A stretch of 64,000 nt of DNA, from NCBI GenBank assembly GCA_949752735.1, contig OX457047.1:42669445-42733444 (forward strand). The letters run 5' to 3'. Position numbers and translations under genes: made by a program. The notes beneath the pieces are model-generated. The model searched no databases, was not told the DNA's origin, and was given only the letters and a program-made list of their open reading frames with translations. Within the stretch, counting starts at the first letter, position 1; the number at the start of each line of letters is the position of its first letter. Origin of the DNA: Lumbricus terrestris. Taxonomy: Eukaryota; Annelida; Clitellata; Crassiclitellata; Lumbricidae. Shown here piece by piece: positions 46,820-61,741 of the stretch.

Positions 46820-47074
46820 TTAAAAGCCAAGGGATGTAGACATTCCCTTCAGGTTAACAGTTGGTTAACAGTTTTCTCCCTTGATGACTGGTATTGTGTA
46901 AATATTGCGGAATTTATAGAGCCCTCTATATTGTAATTATGTATAGTAAAAAATTTGTGAGTTTATATTTAATTTGAGTGCGTGAATATTATGAAGTAAG
47001 GTAGGCATAAAGTGTTTATTTGGCTATGTTAAATAAGTGTTTACCTTTTCAATTTGGGATTCTCTCGTAAAGAA

Positions 47075-47623
<549 letters not shown>

Positions 47624-47747
47624 TGACGACCTTCTTGCTCGTTAAGACGAAAGTTCTTCGTGGAAAAAGTGAGTGATGAGAAATGCTGGTGTTTAGGCAT
47701 TAGCTGGTCATCATCAATGCAAGTTAGCGTGTATCCGGTGCAAGGAT

Positions 47748-48075
47748 TTATATAGCACCCATTGAAGGTTACTGCTCAGGAGCGCTCCCGACCCAACCTC
47801 GGCTAAAGAGGACAGTTTTAAGATTGTGATGGAATGTGTCAGAGGGGGCCCTTTGACGGCAGGTGCAGATATGGAGGTAGCCCATTCCAGACCACAAGAC
47901 CTGTAACTGAGAAAGTGCGTCACTGCCTGATTGAAGTACGCGCATAGGGGACAAGAAGTTCGTCCTCTGCAGAGGCACGAAGGGAACGGCAGGTCGGGAT
48001 GTTCTCTATGGAGGGGTAAGAACACCAGAGGTAGGCAAATCAAGGATGCAATGCCACACCAATGTCGAAACCATA
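47748..48075 (-). mobile_element. CR1/L2-like LINE 3' end
   Basis: Reversed tail tatatagcacccattgaagg and gctcaggagcgctcccgacc, then minus-strand coding-like FHHNLKTVLFSRGW and a VxW-like motif. Stops and frameshifts throughout. Confidence 0.75.
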
Positions 48076-48085
48076 TAAGCTATTC

Positions 48086-48309
48086 CAGTGGCGGTGCCAG
48101 GATTTCAGTTTTTGGGGGCTGAATTCCCCTGGAAAATTTTCCATTTTCAGCCACAAAAATTTCTGACGACCTTTTTTTAGTCATTTGGTCGAAATCTCCT
48201 GCATATAGTTTGAGTTTTTAGGGGGGCTGACCATGGAAGTATTTCATTTTTACATGTAAAAAATGGATGGCCTTCTTTGGGGGGGGCTTAGCCCCTAGCA
48301 CCGTTACTG
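48086..48309. mobile_element. hAT-like MITE, 7 of 8 TSD match
   Basis: Starts CAGTGGCGGTGCCAGG and ends with reverse complement CAGTAACGGTGCTAGG. Flanks AGCTATTC (48078-48085) and AGCAATTC (48310-48317). Confidence 0.8.
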
Positions 48310-48471
48310 AGCAATTCGGTGCTGGGGAGGCAACCAGTGCAGAATGTTATTGGTAGTACATGTTGTCATATTACCAGTATTGTTAAGTGGAAGAGGCAAG
48401 ACTTTTTCCACTTATTTGAGTCTCTTAGTTGTGTTTTCTGCCTTATTTTGTGTAATAAACATGTTTATTGA

Positions 48472-48675
<204 letters not shown>

Positions 48676-48937
48676 TAGTGCACTGTAACTCATTGTTGCA
48701 TCTAGGAGTTGTATAACAAGGCATGCCGTAAGGAGTTTTATAATTCGGTTCCTGGGTAACAATTTAAAATGTACCCATATGGATTTCACTTGATTTTTCT
48801 TGTCACCGTAATAAATTTTTCATTTTAATCATCTGTCACATAATCTGGATTATTGGGTTAATAAATGTATGATTGATTGATTGAACTGGGTTATGTCAGA
48901 GGTCATGTTGTAGCGGATCTTCTTTTGATGAGTCTCT

Positions 48938-48939
<2 letters not shown>

Positions 48940-48985
<46 letters not shown>
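48940..48985. repeat. (GT)n microsatellite
   Basis: Uninterrupted gt run of about 40 bp in the ABCC intron; a (TA)n run follows at 49105-49126. Confidence 0.95.
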
Positions 48986-48986
<1 letters not shown>

Positions 48987-49399
48987 AGTTGAGAGACACG
49001 TGTGTGTGTGTGTGATTCCCATGGCTTTACTTAGGGGTCTCTTCTGTGTGCTAGGTCCTAGGTCTGCAACATGTCTCCAGTGTCTCTTGAAATATTGAAC
49101 TTATATATATATATATATATATATATTGATTTAATCTAGCCCATGCACAAAAGCATTGCTCATTGCCCTTTTCTTGACCTTGGCCCTGCTATTGTGATAC
49201 ATGAACCATCTTGTTAGAATTTTACTGGTATTATTATTGTGGACTGGGACATGGTTGGCTTGTAACGGAGAGGGTATGGGGTCAAGTGTCACCTGAGGCA
49301 GTTACTGTCGAGGGGCAAGTTTTTTGCTCACAGTTGCTCTGTGCTGTTGATCTTATGGTCGTTTATGCACTTTTGGTCTTTGGAAGGACGTCGTCCGTA

Positions 49400-49919
<520 letters not shown>

Positions 49920-50449
49920 TAATCGGATTTGATTAATCTAATTAATTTGATATAATTTAATTTAATCTAAGAAATCTATTACAATCTAATCTAATCGATC
50001 TATTGAATCTAATCTCTAGGTAATTTCTGATGAGTTTTGTGTCGTACGGTTGTCATTGAAGTACCTGGTTATTTACTTGTGCTGTGGCAAGTCAGAGGGG
50101 TTGGCAAGAGAATGTGATTATAAATAGTAGAGGTGGTCCCGACCTAACAGCAGCAAACGATGTGAGAACATATGGGTTTTTAAGTGCTTACAGAATAGAG
50201 ATTAAGAAATGAGCAGGGATTTCATGTGGAGATTAAAGTATGATTATGTGAGAGACCAGAGAGAGATACATGCATGGATGATGGATGCATACGCACATCA
50301 CACATACGTACATATAATACATGTACAATTGTAATGTACATGCCTTGCACATTTATTTCACACAGACATGTATGTATGATGGATGTATGTGGACATAATC
50401 ACTGCAAAATTCTTTTTCTGGTCTCCAAAGCACAGCTGGGGTATTCCCC

Positions 50450-51000
50450 TAAATACCTCTGAAACTATATGCGAAAGCCATTTATCCGCATCTTCATCTC
50501 ACTCATTGCACTCCACTGATCGTCTTGATCTTTTTGTTCCCAGGACTGGGACGGCTCTTGCCCGTGGTTGGTCCCTCCATTTGGAATGACCTTCCTCCAT
50601 CACTCTTAATGGTTAAACTAATGACTAGGTTTTCATCCTCATTCTTATTCCCGAGAGTTTCCTTGTCAAGAACGCCTAGTCATTCTCATAGTCATTTTGA
50701 GAGAGGTGCTGTTTAAATCTGTAGATAAGATACAGCATACACTTACGGGTAGGTATCTTCTATGCAACATACATACGCAATTACACCTGTACTTTCATAC
50801 TTGTATTATTAGATGCATAGCATATAGATATGGCTGTCATCCATCCATCTCAATTCACCTCCTTCATTACATCTGACCAAACTTTATTTACTAAATCTCT
50901 CAGGTCTTGTTTCTTTTGCCATGGCTGTGCTAGGAGTGCTCCTGAGTAGATTTCTTGAAGGTGTGCTATCTAAGTGCTTGGAATGAAGGAATGAACGAAT
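50450..51000 (+). mobile_element. CR1/L2-like LINE 3' end pieces
   Basis: PSIWNDLPPSL at about 50565-50600, then decayed sequence and the tail ggagtgctcctgagtagatt, cttgaaggtgtgctatctaa at 50930-50985. Ends about 45 bp before the last ABCC exon. Confidence 0.65.
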
Positions 51001-51157
51001 ATTTCAATGTTTCATGTGTTTCTATGCTTTACATTCTTCTAGGATCCTGGTTCTTGATTTCGGCCACGTTAAAGAGTTCGACACTCCGTCTGCTCTCATT
51101 GCGAACAAGAACGCGAGTTTCTACAGCATGACGAAGGACGCTGGTCTCGTCAAATGA

Positions 51158-54100
51158 TTCGCCGAGTGGCGATTGCCTTGTCTGATTCCCTGCTACAGAT
51201 TTGTGTTTTTCATTCATTGAGCACTGCAGTGCGTTGGCAGCTGAATGTGACGTAGCTGTGAGATGAGCTTGGAATTCAGTTTGTGGTGCTAGAAGTGTAA
51301 AATTTTAAGACCTTTCTTAGTTTAGGTGTTAAGTTTTACGGGTTATTTGCTGTGGATAAGGTTTGCAAGTGCTTTTCCGGCATGTAACGATTTTATTTTC
51401 ATCCAATCCGCTGTCGTCGAGAACTAGCATGATGGTAAGAAGTCAAAGTCGTTTCAAAAGAAAACAAATTGTTGTTTTTTAATTTTTAGATGATTTTGCG
51501 TGCAGAGTGCACAACAATTCTGACTTTCAAGGTCAAAGTCGTTTAAAAAGAATTTTTTTTAAAAATTGTTAGAATATGTATGCAGAGTGCACAATAATTC
51601 TGACTTCAAGTTCTTTATTTCTGTGGTTTATTTGACTTCCTTGGAAACTTTTGATGTACATTGGGGTCCTGGATTGGACATCTTTTAGTGATTGGTCTGG
51701 GTACATTAACCAGTGTACACAGTCTATGGGCACCCACACATAGGGGCAAGAGGGGCACTAACCTGCGGGCCCCATGCCACGATCACAAATGTCTTGGCTA
51801 CGTGCCGCTACAAGGCTGCTACTGATAGCTTAAAAATGCTAAGTTATATTCAGTTTTGGTGAAATCCTTATTTATGGTTAAAGTTCGAGAGTTGCATTTA
51901 TTAAGCGCTATGTATAACTTGGAGGTTACAACTGTTTTGATGAACTTTATATGCCTGATTGCTTAAAACAGTGTGATTTACTTGGCTGCATAAGTGCTAC
52001 GAGTTTGTTAGGTTCACTTTGCATGGAGTTGCACTGAGTAATTGCGTAACATCTATTTTATTGCACGATTTTGCTTATGCCCAAACTGACTTGTAAGTGC
52101 GTGTACATAGTATTATTTCTAATGCCAAGTTTGTTACGTTTTAGGACAACTGGTCTTGTGACTGTTGTAGTTGTTGATTTTGTGTTCTAGTGTCGTATTT
52201 GCCTTTGTAAAACTTGAAAATTGCGTCTGGTTTGCTACTGGTGGAATGGAAATTGGTGAATAATCTAAAGAATTTTAAAATGTTTTTGTTCATGTACGTT
52301 GTAAAATTATTTTAGATAATTTTTGTATTGCCACCGCTGGTTTTCTGTGTAATTCTTTCATTGTTTGCTGTTGTTTTTGATGATCTCCTGACTTTCTGCA
52401 GTGGTTTTCATAGCTTTTTTGTTAATAAAAGTCAGCATAAGAGGTTTGCCCTCAATCTAGGTAAATTGCTATTGGTGATTCTTTCACACAAAGATGTTTT
52501 TTTAATTCCCAGTATTTATATTTAATTTAAGCTTTTTATGGTAGCATTTCTTAACTGTTTTTCCATGTGTCAATTGACCTTGAAAGCCAGACGGTGTAAA
52601 TACCGTTCTACCTCTTTGTGTCTTTCGTTCCAATGCCAAGCATCATCTGCCTTGCATGCTTATACCTGATCTTGTCTTTGGAACTAGGAACTGAACATTT
52701 GTTTTTACTAATCACCTGTGAATAAGCTGGTTAAGCACTTCTGGTGGTTTGCTATTGGTCAGCTATTATAAACTTGGTTTTTATGACTGATGAATGAATT
52801 CCGGGATTAAGGTAACAGTTACGGTAAGGAGTTTAGGGACCTGTTGTAAAGATCATTTATCTCAGCAGATATGGGTGTAAATAAAAATCAATTAGATTCT
52901 GATTAGACTAACTTCTAATTCTATGTGAATAGCTGCTGCTAATTTATTGTAAAATCTTTAGCTAATTCTATTCCACTTGATTGCGACTAATTTCTGAAGT
53001 GGAAAATTAAGGCATCTTGAATCTACCGTAATGAGAATTGCTGCCCCACGATGTTGTAAGAAAACCATGGATGCAGGCTAAAGTCATTTCTGCTGTAGCT
53101 TGCTGTCCTTTGATTAAAATTAGAAAATTCATTAAGGACTGTATGTACGAATTTTCTAAATCACATTGCTAATTGATTAGCTGCTGCTAAATCTAATCAT
53201 AATCGATTCGATTTTGTTAAGATTTTTAAAATTCTAATTCCAAATTGATTAACAGATTTCAGTTTCTAATTCTAATCTGATTCTCTCAATTAGTTACAAG
53301 AGTTTGTAAAATTTCGGTTCCTAGTTATGATCGATATTTTAGTTGACTGGTCGCCCACCCCCATATCTTGTCAGCTATGTGGCTAGGAGGGTTGGAAGAA
53401 CTTGGTGTTGAAACCTCACCCCAACCACACTATTATCAGAACCTCTTAATTTGAACTATTTTGCTTTGAATTAATTGTTATTAAACCTTACTGTACTGGA
53501 GTCTGTGTCCATTCATGGAAATTAAAGTTCCTGTCCTGAAGTGTTGTGTTAAGAGCTTCCAGCTATGCCATGTAAGATTGGTAAGAGCTGACATGTAACT
53601 TCTCATTTACACAGTTAGGGTTATTACAGTGTATTGCTGGACGTGATTATTTTCTATGAAAAGGTAAAGTATCAATAAGAAATCGAGTAGGTTGCAAGTG
53701 GACTGCATTCCAGACAACTTTCATTTTTTCGAAGTTGCCATAGCAACGCTTTGTCGTTACCACTAATGCTTTGCAGTATTGATGCTTTTTCTTGTTGACT
53801 TTTAGCTGTGATGGCCACTCCGGTGAGCTTTGAGACGGTGCCATGACAAAATGTCATGCGACAAAATGGCATGGACTGAATGTCATTAGTAAGAACAAGT
53901 AAATAAGTGTTTCTTTTTTAAAATTGATACTCAAATCAAAATCCTGTTTTTTTTACCATATAGAAAAAGAGACATTGCAAGAGTTCTAAATATAAATGTT
54001 GTTTCAAAAATTACAGCCACTATAAACACTTTATACCAGCTATATTAAACTTTGCAGTGGTGCTAAGTAGTTAGATAGACAGATTCTTCTTTCTTCCTGG

Positions 54101-54900
54101 TTTTTACAAACAAGAATGTTTGGTTTCAATCACTTTTCAGTAGATTTTGAGATTAATTATTAAAATCACATGACATTTTGTTGGTCCACCGTTCGAAGCT
54201 GTATCCACAATTTTAATCTCGGTGCTTTTGTTTTTCTGATTATCGGCCCTCTTTGCTCTGGCTATGAAAACTCGACCATCACATTGATGAGGACGCAGTT
54301 ACTTGAAGTTATTGTTGTTGTATAGTTGTTCGTTGAATGATATAGAATTGTAGGTATTCATCTTGTGCCAGTATGTGTTGGTGTTATAAAAGTGCTTTAA
54401 GGTTGAGTGATATTTAGACAAAGTCTAAACCAGGCTACTTTGTGGACTAAATAATGGATGGAAATGTTGATCTCAGAGACTATTTTCGCATGATATGTCA
54501 CTGTGCCATAATCTTAAGCTTTTCAGGAAACTGGATATTGCATTTTGGTATCCAGACTACATTGTAAAAAAATTGTTGCGATGATGCATGTTACTGTGAG
54601 ACTCTAGTGTATTGTAAAGGCTAAAATGCATTTGCTTAATGTTATACTTGTAAGTACCGGTACTTTGTGAAATTTGATTGTTTAATCTACCTCCTGTATG
54701 TTCCTTCGGCCAGTTGGAATGTCACAGTAATCAACTGTCAGTGTTTCTCTTCTGCCATAACGTAATGTTACGATAAAGCTTTGAACGTTGTTTTGTGATT
54801 CACTTGGTGTTCGACGTTTAGCATTTCACTTTCCTACACAGATCAGTTGTGATAGTTATGAAAGGTTTGGTCATTGATTCTACGGGTTTTCACAGTCAAA
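51158..54900. other. ABCC 3' UTR and gene-free DNA
   Basis: AT-rich with no exon-like reading. An AATAAA at about 52423-52428 could end the ABCC transcript. Duplicated strings near 51450 and 51540 (caaagtcgttt, gcagagtgcacaa) form a local 90-bp direct repeat. Confidence 0.5.
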
Positions 54901-55124
54901 ACATTAGTATCAGGGCTTCTTTTAAAGAATTTGTAGACTGTACAACCCCCCCTTCTTTCTCTTCCACTCATCCATGTTGAATTACTCCCAGTCTGATGAA
55001 ACTGCACTGAAGTACTTCTACGACTGCACAGATCCATTCAGAACTGCACATTTTCTGTGTAAAACTGCACGCTAAAAAAAGCCCAGTTTCAGGATTTATA
55101 CGGCTACTTTCTTAAGTGTGGGGG

Positions 55125-55520
55125 TCTTCCCATATATTATATACGCACGGAGGGGTGAGGGGCTCACGGGATTTAGGAGATTTGCATATGGGGTGGGGAG
55201 GGGGTGGGGTGGAGGGTCTTGGCAAAATGTAAGTACGCAAAATAAATGTCTAACTATGGCATCCACATTAGCCTATTTTTAACTGTATTATACTATAGTC
55301 GTACGATGGCATTTGACTACATTAAAATTGTATCTAAACAGTAAACCAAACGCAGACCTTTAAAAAGTTTTTGCTAGCAAGTATGACACTATGACGTAAA
55401 ATACATGTTTCATAGATGACTTTGGCTAAATATTCATGGGTTAAAAAATGTATGTGTGCTTATGGGGAGGGGTCAAAAATGTGATTTTTTGCATACGCAG
55501 TAATTATAAGGATGGCCCTA
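55125..55520. mobile_element. Possible MITE with imperfect ends
   Basis: Left gggtcttcccatatattata and right (reverse complement) gggccatccttataattact are loosely inverted, with G-rich filler and internal gcatacgc/gcatatg motifs. No clear target duplication. Confidence 0.35.
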
Positions 55521-55562
55521 GCCTTTCTCGAGAGCATATGGTTTGAGCTCCTCAGATTATCC

Positions 55563-55998
55563 CATAGATGTAAAAAACGATGGAAACGAAATAAAAAACG
55601 GAAAAAAACGTCGTTTTTTTCGAAAAAATAAAAAACGACAAAAAAACGATGAAAAAAACGGAAACGGTAAATAATTTGACTTTGCTACATCTAAAACCGC
55701 ATTTTAAGCTTGAAAACATTCATTAGGAACCTACTACACGCAGGCTATCTCTTAAATGATGATGTTAAACGATGAAATAATGACTTTAGTTAGATGAATT
55801 CTTGAGAGTTGGCGGAAAACATAAGGAATATCAGAAAAAAGTGAAAATTAAGGAAAATAATAACCGAAAGTAAATGAATAAATAAAGTTAAAGAAAGAAT
55901 AAAAAACGATAAAAAACGATGGGATAAATAAAAAACGAAAAAAACGACGTTTTTTGGGAGAGAATAAAAAACGGAAAAAAACGTTTTTTACATCTATG
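55563..55998. mobile_element. 436-bp AT-rich hAT-like element, perfect 8-bp TSD
   Basis: Starts CATAGATGTAAAAAACG and ends with its exact complement, flanked by GATTATCC at 55555-55562 and 55999-56006. Shares internal gaaaaaacg/tttttttcg blocks with 43365-44144. Confidence 0.92.
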
Positions 55999-56034
55999 GA
56001 TTATCCCTTGACAGTTTCACATGTTTGTTTTGTT

Positions 56035-56258
56035 TGTTTGTATGTGCATTTTTTTATAGCGCCCCTTCAAGCTCGCTACTCAGAGGCGCTCCCGACTGCA
56101 GAGCGGACACTGCATTGGAGTTTCACGCCGAAGCGCTGAGCAATTGCGAGTGAAGGACTTGCCCAAATTAAGGTCCCTACGCGGCGTCTTGAGATGGATT
56201 CGAACCTTCCGGCTTCAAGGCAACGACACCACCACTACACCACCGCGCCCCACAGATA
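56035..56258 (-). mobile_element. tRNA-derived SINE with LINE tail
   Basis: Minus strand: GGGGCGCGGTGGTGTAGTGG head, GGTTCGAATCC, central part, and the gggagcgcctctgagtag, gcttgaaggggcgctata tail. The best copy for a full-length model. Confidence 0.9.
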
Positions 56259-56539
56259 CATGTACATCATATCTTATTTTACAGTGACTTCACTGGTTTA
56301 GGTTGGGCGCAAGCTGCAGATGAGTTTATTCAGTAATTAGTGCTATATAAATGTCAGATTGCAACATATGTACCTACATGTAAGGTCGTTCCATAGTCAG
56401 CTATAATATGTTGTGTGCACAATCCGTCTCCAGTGCTTTTAGTTAGGTATTTTATACTGTGATATATAGCAAGTGCTTCAATACCTACATGCATACATAT
56501 TGGTCTTAGACAGACAGCCTTATTTGATAATGATGTCTA

Positions 56540-57720
56540 AGTCCAACCACAGGGCCATCACAACGTCCTGCATGTATGTTACTTGCTACGGCCTTGTGTG
56601 GTACAATTTAATCGTCGCGCGAGCCAAGTCGATCGTAGACCACAACTCGATCGACTGCGAGGTATATCGGGAACCAGCTTATTCAAAGGCGCTGGAGTTA
56701 TCTGTAGCCTATCTGTTTGCAGACAGTTTTTTATTAAGGACCCAGCGCTTCGCTGCAAGTCTTTGAATTAGCAGATCATAGTAATCGGACAGCATAGAAA
56801 GCCTCTCGACTGATGTTACGCCCGCAGGCTTGTGTGTTTTTCTCTCACCAGGCGGCGGCAAGCGACTGTAGGAGATCCATCTATAGTAAGGACAGTTGCC
56901 TTGGCCTAGGTTTGACGATAGCAGCCCCATTAGTAACGAGTACACAGCCCCACCTCAACCTCCATGGACTACCGAACACCTTCCGGAAGTCAGTCCGCGG
57001 GAATTTGCTGCCAAAAATAGTTCGTCCCCTTGACAAACGTCGACTAGCATAAAGGATCTATATAAGTTTCGGAATTATCGTAGATTGGAAAAGACTGAAA
57101 GATTGCCGAGTTCGCGATCTGTACCCTAATACCACGTTGGTTGCTCCATGTGTCCACAGAATCACCGTGGCATTAGTTGTCATCAGGCGGACCCATTAAA
57201 AAACAGGTCAAGCCTGTATGGGTAGTCGAAGCTTGGCCCGGCATGCCCCCACACCGACCGCTAAATCCTAGTGACCGCGATTCGCCAAGCTCTCCGTATC
57301 GGATAGTTATTGAAAGTGAAGCTACAGCTGTTCGGATCCGGTGTTTAACGACATCTTCAGCCAACAAAGGTCGTTGACATCGCCAAACAGTTTCACCGAA
57401 CGTATAAGACCCAGTGGACCCTATACAACAGTTGAAGCCGTTCAGCTGTCTGAACGCCTGCTATATAAGCAACCTCTTCTCGCAGCAAACGTATCTGATT
57501 TGTTAACTGTAATAATTGTAACTGTAACCTTCCAATATATAGAGCGCAACTTCACTAATAGACCTGCCCACCAGTGGCACTCCTCATCAGTTAAATTCAA
57601 ATATGTTCTCATTGTTCTGGCCATTCTCGTTGGCCCTAACGCAACATCGTAATTGACAGTTCTGATTTCGCTGCCTGCTGGAAACAATCGCTATTGTTAC
57701 GTCACAACATACGTAGGTAT
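56540..57720. other. Balanced-GC stretch without recognised genes
   Basis: Less AT-rich than its flanks with several 60-100 codon readings on both strands (for example 56473-56766 plus). None resembles a family I know and none has convincing splice sites. It could be an old transposon or part of an unknown gene. Confidence 0.3.
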
Positions 57721-58165
57721 ACGTAGGCCATATGCGTTGCAATTATTATTTTCGCCAGGTAGGCCTATAGGCGGTGGCATATCGTAAGTAATAAAAACAC
57801 TTTTGTGTCACCGTCATAAAAACCTAGGCCTAGCTGCTCTATATCGTCCATAGGCCTACGTTGTTCTCTGCTCTACTAGAATGCCCACAATTTTGTCACC
57901 TCGTCCGGGAAAAGGAACCGCTTGTAGCTTTTTAGGTCAGCGGGAAATGGATTTTCACTAAAACCATAATCATTAATTTATTTTTAGCAACGGCGCCGAC
58001 GACAGATTATTATTACGTCACCTGACGTATTAAGGCGAAAACATATGAATTTTGCATCAGCTAGAGACAGATTTTATTCTTATTTGCGATTTCCTGCTAA
58101 GTGATTTTTCTGTTTTTTTTAAGAGGGCCACGGATCTTGATTTTTTACCATGACTTTCTTATGAG

Positions 58166-58432
58166 CAGGGCCGGATTAAGCATGTACAACATGTTCGGCC
58201 GAATAGGGGCTCCCATACTTTAGGGGGCCCCCACACATGCGGGAATGCGGGAAAAATTCTGTCCCAAATTTTGTAGAATTTCGACCAAAAAACAAAAAAG
58301 TCATCAACTTTTTGGGAGGGGAATAATTGGTGTATTATAGGAAAAATTTCGGCCAAAAAAGGTCATCAGAATTTTTGGAGATCCGTAAAAAAATTCCCGA
58401 ACAGGGCCCCCACATTTCTTAATTCGGCCCTG
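58166..58432. mobile_element. hAT-like MITE, 7 of 8 TSD match
   Basis: Starts CAGGGCCGGATTAAG and ends with reverse complement CAGGGCCGAATTAAG. Flanks CTTATGAG (58158-58165) and CTTGTGAG (58433-58440). Confidence 0.85.
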
Positions 58433-58624
58433 CTTGTGAGGTCAGCTTATGCCATATGGAAGCTTAATAAGTTTATTCCTGATAAGTGGTCCATTCTGCT
58501 GACCGAGTCTATACTCCCATATGGGACCAGTCTACGGCCCATTTAGATCTCATAAAATAAATTTATAAAAAGTCTTCAGCAATCCATATTATTATTATTA
58601 ATAATATCATTAAAGTTTTTTTGT

Positions 58625-58990
58625 ATCTAGCGCACCTTCAAGGTAATATTTCTCTTAAGCGCTCCTTTACAGCCACGACTAAATAAGGCAGTTTTTAGGT
58701 TAAGAATGAACATAAAGGTGTAGCCCCAGGCACAAGATGGAGAGTAAAGTGAACCCATTCCAGGTCCTAGGGCCAGCCACCGAGAAAAGCCCCGCTGTAT
58801 TATATAGTCTGTGAGTGAAGGACAAAGAGTTCAGCTTCATCAGTCGATTGTAAGGCAGAAGTGGGACCAGAGAACTGCTGCATGTAGGCCTACAGAGGAG
58901 CCAGATCCTCCATGCAATGTTAGACCAACGCAGAAACACTGTAGGTGATCCACTGCGGAAATGGAAGCCAGTGGAGCAACTTACATTCCA
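58625..58990 (-). mobile_element. CR1/L2-like LINE 3' end
   Basis: The minus strand reads LFSVAGPRTWNGFTLLSI, preceded by LPYNRLMKLNSLSF; reversed tail at 58628-58675 (gcgcaccttcaagg, gcgctcctttacagcc). Confidence 0.8.
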
Positions 58991-59464
58991 CTTACATTCT
59001 GCGAGTTGGTTGAAGTGCGCACATACAAAACGGCAACCTAATAGCAGCAGTCTTTTCCTAAAGGGGTAGCACAGCTCAACCGAATAAATATTTTACCCAT
59101 GCAGATATCTTGGCATCTATCTTCACTCGGTGCCAATTTAGTGACCACAAAACACCGTCAGGCCTCCTATTTAAACTCCTTAGAATCAAACTCTGGCCAT
59201 ATCTTATCTTAAGTCCATTGTTCAACCACACACAGTAAAACCAGAACTCATTCAAATTCATCAAAGACTTCACTATTATTCTTTAAATCAAAAATCGGCA
59301 GCAATAACAGTCAAAATACAGATACGAGAGAAAATAGACGAAACGTGCGAGTCCAAAAGTAGAACACAGGCTATTTGCAACTTTCTGGTCTACAGACCAC
59401 TGAGATGACCACTGAGGTGACCAATGGAACACAAACATCTAAGACAGAGATGATAGCAATGGAT

Positions 59465-59735
59465 TACAATGATGATGAACAATGATGATGATGATGATTA
59501 AAACAGCAATCAATGATGATGATGATGATGATGATGATGACGATGCTTGTGAATCGCAATGATGAGAATAAAGACAATGATGAACGAGGATGATAATTAA
59601 TGGCAATCATAACAATGGATGATGATGATGAACAATAACTGCTATGATTAAGATGATGACAACAATGATAATGACTGACAATGAAAATGACTGACAATGA
59701 CAATGACTGACAATGATAATGACTGACAATGAGTG
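59465..59735. repeat. (GAT)n and tgacaatga repeats
   Basis: GAT runs to about 59550, then ATGATGA-rich sequence, then repeated caatgactgacaatga units. Confidence 0.85.
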
Positions 59736-60276
59736 TCAGATAATCACAATGATGAAACTGAATATTATGGTCAATTCAATGTAAATATGAAACAAGAACA
59801 TGTCTTAAGCAAATAATTTCCAAAATCACACCTATTATCTAGACACAGGTCTTCAAAATGCCCAGAACAGCAATGTGGACAAAGATTCAACCGGTAAGGT
59901 AAACATAACATTTCTTTATATAGAGCCTTCGTAAAGCCACGTACAACGCATCATAATTGATTAATTTACATTACATAAATGACGGTACATAATCATGGTC
60001 CAGATATTCACCAAACATACGTACGTACATACATACATAAAATGAGATATATCAGACTGTACAGTGTACACCAGCTTCATGGGAGTGTGACCTCAACATC
60101 TCTCCTTAACCTAACACCACAACAGTCATCTTCAAAGACTGGATAACTAAATCTACAGCAAACTAACCTACATCAATAAATGAACACATAGAATCGAAGA
60201 AAATCGCACCAGTGACTGTTGTTAATGCATTTTCTCATCGACTATAGTTGACGAGTTTTCTCACTGTGACCTCTCT

Positions 60277-60440
60277 CACCAAACGAGTATATTTTCCACC
60301 ATTGTAGTAAATAGCATCACCAAACGAGTATATTTTCCACCATTGTAGTAAATAGCATCACCAAACGAGTATATTTTCCACCATTGTAGTAAATAGCATC
60401 ACCAAACGAGTATATTTTCCACCATTGTAGTAAATAGCAG
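60277..60440. repeat. Four perfect 41-bp tandem copies
   Basis: Units at 60277, 60318, 60359 and 60400, each caccaaacgagtatattttc then ccaccattgtagtaaatagc. Near-identity between copies suggests recent expansion. The first copy follows ctctctcacc without a transposon end. Confidence 0.95.
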
Positions 60441-60504
60441 TGTTTGTCATAATAGACCGGTAAAGTGGGCGGGAGGGGTCAAATTTTATCAATGATTACT
60501 GTTT

Positions 60505-60600
60505 TACTTGGCCGTGCTGAGGTTGGGAGCGCATCTGAGTAGGCCCTTGAATAGGTGCTATATAAATGCATCTAATGAATGGATGAATGAATGTATGTTT
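60505..60600 (+). mobile_element. LINE/SINE 3' tail
   Basis: gaggttgggagcgcatctga, then ggtgctatataaatgcat and a TGAA end. Confidence 0.6.
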
Positions 60601-61741
60601 TAATCGTCTTCATCATCATTCATTATCACCACACAAATTATAGTGCACATGAACACAGGTCAAAACCTAATCTCATCAATATGCTTTTGTAATATTCTTT
60701 TTATTACTTGAAACTATGATGTATGAAGTAAGATTACGCAATAAATTACTAACAGGTGGTAACATGATTCGAATGTAACTGTATGGCAGCATGCAAGGCG
60801 CCCATCTGACCCCGAGTACCCTTGACAAATAGAACACTGGTGAATGTTCTTCTTCCTCTTTGGTGACTGAATGACAAGAAAATGATGACCTACTGATAAA
60901 GCTGTTACCACAATCTCAACATGAATAGAAAATTTAATCATAAATAGAACCTACATAGTCATGATGACTCCTGTCATCTTAATATGTAAATAGAACCTGA
61001 ATAGTCATGATGACTCTAGTCAACAGAACCAGCACAGTCAAGTTGACTTCAGTCATCTTACCATGCAAATAGAACCAGCATATTCATGACAACTCAAGTC
61101 ATCTCACTATAAACAGAACCAGCGTATATGGTAGTCATCATGACACCAACCAGCACATCATGACTCCAGCCACCTCCATACATACAAACACAACTCTAAC
61201 AAACCCTGTCATCATGGCACCAATTAAAGGGAAAAGACAAGTCCAACACATCAGAGGCTGAGAGGCAGCAGCCTGCATAGGCTCACACTCCTTAGAAGCT
61301 GACATGGTCCCAGGGTGGAAGAATCTTCCAGGTGAAGCACACACACGCACACACGCACAACCACAGCAATCCGAACGATATTCAACAGCACTCCGAAGTA
61401 AAGTAACAGGTAAAGGCTAAATACATTACAACCAGTTACACTGTAAAACAACCAGTTAGGTTGCAATATAATCTAATTAACAGAAGCCAGAAGCATGGAA
61501 TTGGAAATCTACATGAGCTTCACCAACACATGATGAACCTCTGAGAAGTGAAAAACCTGTGAGATGTACGACTGCCACATTTATTCAATGATTACACGAG
61601 TAAAGCTAGTTACAAAGCGTCCTTGCTCTAGTAATTAGTTACTTCGACAAGCCTTGATGAGAAGAAATGTTGTAACTGAGGCACTGACCACAATCTAACA
61701 AGAGGACCTTTCCAAACTAATCAAATAGCAATCATGCTGCT

